Below, piece after piece: positions 4,629 to 5,671 of a stretch of DNA of 5,671 bases (its first letter is position 1; every line of letters starts with the position of its first letter). The notes below the pieces were generated by a model, which was given only the letters and a program-made list of their open reading frames with translations, made no database searches and was not told where the DNA came from. Source of the DNA: Clostridiales bacterium (GTDB lineage Bacteria; Bacillota; Clostridia; Christensenellales; Aristaeellaceae); assembly GCA_004556545.1 (NCBI GenBank), contig SFGO01000121.1:1-5671 (forward strand). Direction: 5' to 3'. The translations under genes and the position numbers were made by a program.

Positions 4629-4657
4629 AGTATAGCAGTTTGGGGCGGAAGTATCAA
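4629..4657 (-). promoter_or_regulatory. Extended -10 sigma-A promoter of the DUF4160-DUF2442 unit
   Basis: The minus strand reads TTGATA (plus 4652-4657), a 17-nt spacer ending TGC, then TATACT (plus 4629-4634). TGC directly before the -10 makes an extended -10. Transcription should start near 4622, leaving a leader of about 17 nt that contains AGGAGG (4614-4619). Confidence 0.82.
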
Positions 4658-4701
4658 GGAAAAAGAAATGCCCTTCGTTCCAAATGGAAGAAGACCAATA
4701 G

Positions 4702-4827
4702 CATTATTCATATTTGATTATCGTTTATCCGGCTTTTGCAGAAGGAAGGATGAATGTAAGCGAGTTGGCAAGGGTGTGCGGGGTGAGCAGACCGACGGTG
4801 TATAAGTATTTGAGAATGGGAAAATAG
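4702..4827 (+). pseudogene. Remnant of a serine recombinase/invertase C-terminal HTH
   Basis: Reading 4702-4827 in one frame gives a tail in which YPAFAEGRMNVSELARVCG is followed by VSRPTVYKYLRMGK and a stop. LARVCGVSRPTVYKYL is the typical HTH_7-type helix-turn-helix at the C-terminus of small serine resolvases and invertases. The preceding Y..F..G segment is also usual there. A stop codon at 4699-4701 cuts the frame and no catalytic domain lies upstream, where the DUF4160 promoter sits instead. A 25-aa open frame (4750-4827) remains, with AGAAGGAAGG upstream, but independent expression is doubtful. The fragment points to a past mobile element or phase-variation gene at this site. Confidence 0.55.
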
Positions 4828-4833
4828 AGGAAT

Positions 4834-4861
4834 GCCCGCTCTCCGATGGTGGAGAGCGGGC
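4834..4861 (-). terminator. Hairpin downstream of the partial surface-protein gene
   Basis: An 11-bp perfect stem (GCCCGCTCTCC 4834-4844 with 4851-4861) has a 6-nt loop. On the minus strand it is followed by ATTCCTCTATTTT, a loose T-rich tail, and it lies 51 nt past the stop of the leftward gene. The plus strand tail (TTCCCGG) is worse. It most likely ends transcription from the leftward gene, and it may also end the recombinase remnant. Confidence 0.6.
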
Positions 4862-4912
4862 TTCCCGGCTATTTAATGATTCCGTAAGGGCTGCTCTCAA
4901 GTTCTTTTTATT

Positions 4913-5671
4913 TTACAACACAGTAGTTCTCGGGACAAAGTTCTTTATCCCCGCAACACAATCATCCAGCTTATTATATTCTGGTAAAGAAAGCGTTTCC
5001 TTTGCCTTAACGCTATCAATACTGTCGCCAAACTGAATTCCATTACGAAGGAACGAGTCGGCCTTGATTGTTGACGGCGGCATCACATCAGGTACGGTTT
5101 CCAGGCTTGCCATGCTTTTTGATTGATCGTCATTCTTAGAGAACAGAAAAGGATCGATTTCAAAGGGGCCTGTCGTTTCCTGTAGGTTTTTATAGGTTGA
5201 ACTATCAAAGATTTGGATGTAAAAACGAAAACTCTCTATTTCGGCCACATCAGAAATCCCGGTTGATTTTCCAAAATCATCAAATTTAAACTCGGCACGG
5301 GCTTTTGAATTGGCTGGAACATCAACAAGACAAAAATCGTCGACTGCCCACCCGTTGCAGACCGCTTTCTCCATTTCAAACGTGGCGTTGTTATCACTGC
5401 TATTTTCTACAATGGCATGGAGAGTGAGCCTGTCATTTTTGGGGTTATAGCTGAATTCGCTAAAGGTAATCGTTGTCCATCCATTCTGATAAATCACCTT
5501 GTTATCCTCTTTCAGAGCTTCCGTCGGGGCAGGAATAGCTGTTGGAGCAGAAGTAGCTGTTGGGGCTTCGGCCTTTGCCTCTACCACTGACGCTTTTTCC
5601 TGGAAGGATTCCATATTGTAAACTTCAAACAAAACCATATGTCGATACTCATCGTTCCATTTCATCAGCAT
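4913..5671 (-). CDS. Partial surface or lipoprotein-like protein with Pro/Thr/Ala linker (5' end outside the window)
   Basis: The frame is open to the window edge, so the true start is unseen and the Met at the edge should not be taken as the start. Visible parts: a segment of uncertain nature (1-30), a low-complexity linker rich in Ala, Pro and Thr with three hexad repeats APTATS, APTAIP, APTEAL (about 36-53), a beta-rich domain (58-175) with a VENSSDNNATF segment typical of DUF4352-like immunoglobulin-like folds, and a short C-terminal piece starting FLRNGIQFGDSIDSVKAKE (207-225). The linker and domain are typical of extracytoplasmic Firmicutes proteins anchored by an N-terminal lipobox or signal helix, which would lie beyond the window. 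The last domain breaks off after about 45 residues, which suggests truncation or a frameshift. Base composition is clearly more AT-rich than in the sporulation genes. Function unknown. Confidence 0.75.
   Translation of the reverse strand: MLMKWNDEYRHMVLFEVYNMESFQEKASVVEAKAEAPTATSAPTAIPAPTEALKEDNKVIYQNGWTTITFSEFSYNPKNDRLTLHAIVENSSDNNATFEMEKAVCNGWAVDDFCLVDVPANSKARAEFKFDDFGKSTGISDVAEIESFRFYIQIFDSSTYKNLQETTGPFEIDPFLFSKNDDQSKSMASLETVPDVMPPSTIKADSFLRNGIQFGDSIDSVKAKETLSLPEYNKLDDCVAGIKNFVPRTTVL
5524..5568 (-). repeat. 18-bp coding repeats in the Pro/Thr/Ala linker
   Basis: TAGCTGTTGG occurs twice on the plus strand (5535-5544 and 5553-5562), 18 bp apart, with a degenerate third copy to the left (GTCGGGGC). 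In protein these are three six-residue units beginning APT. Such repeats commonly expand and contract by slippage and set linker length. Confidence 0.6.

Overview
The window reads as chromosome of an endospore-forming Firmicute, most likely a gut-type member of class Clostridia. The evidence is an adjacent spoIIGA and sigE pair (the pro-sigma-E processing protease and pro-sigma-E), AGGAGG-type ribosome binding sites, and sigma-A promoters of the TTGACA/TATAAT type. The left 3 kb is visibly GC-rich. The right part, from about 3490 and especially after 4600, is more AT-rich and looks accessory.

Layout. 1-240 is a GC-rich gene-free block whose inverted repeats nest into one large branched fold. 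It is followed by a perfect 18-bp terminator stem (244-283). 287-2973 is a leftward gene set, spoIIGA -> sigE -> murG-type glycosyltransferase. Upstream of spoIIGA is a promoter region with two Spo0A-box-like sites and a TATACT -10. 2974-3266 is non-coding: the spoIIG control region, a terminator, a purine-rich tract, and a terminator for the next gene. 3267-3476 is a small XRE-type HTH regulator (leftward), transcribed divergently from an 83-aa gene of unknown function (3697-3948, rightward). The 5' regions of the two genes share an AT-rich inter-promoter segment with sigma-A promoters on both strands. 3949-4080 holds three 10-bp tandem repeats and a long imperfect hairpin between convergent genes. 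4081-4605 is a leftward two-gene unit, DUF4160 then DUF2442, with its own promoter. 4606-4912 is mostly non-coding but holds a rightward HTH fragment that looks like the tail of a dead serine recombinase, and a hairpin. 4913-5671 is the C-terminal part of a leftward surface-type protein that runs off the window.

How they work together. SpoIIGA in the septal membrane activates pro-sigma-E in the mother cell. A lipid II-forming glycosyltransferase directly downstream suggests that peptidoglycan precursor supply is tied to the sporulation unit. This is unusual, because in Bacillus and many Clostridia sigG follows sigE. The right half has no obvious link to sporulation: a small regulator with a divergent partner, a DUF4160/DUF2442 pair of the kind often found in accessory DNA, a recombinase remnant and a surface protein with signs of C-terminal truncation.

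The best candidates for something undescribed are the nested multi-hairpin block at 11-209, the sigE-murG linkage under a probable Spo0A promoter, and the divergent HTH/83-aa locus.
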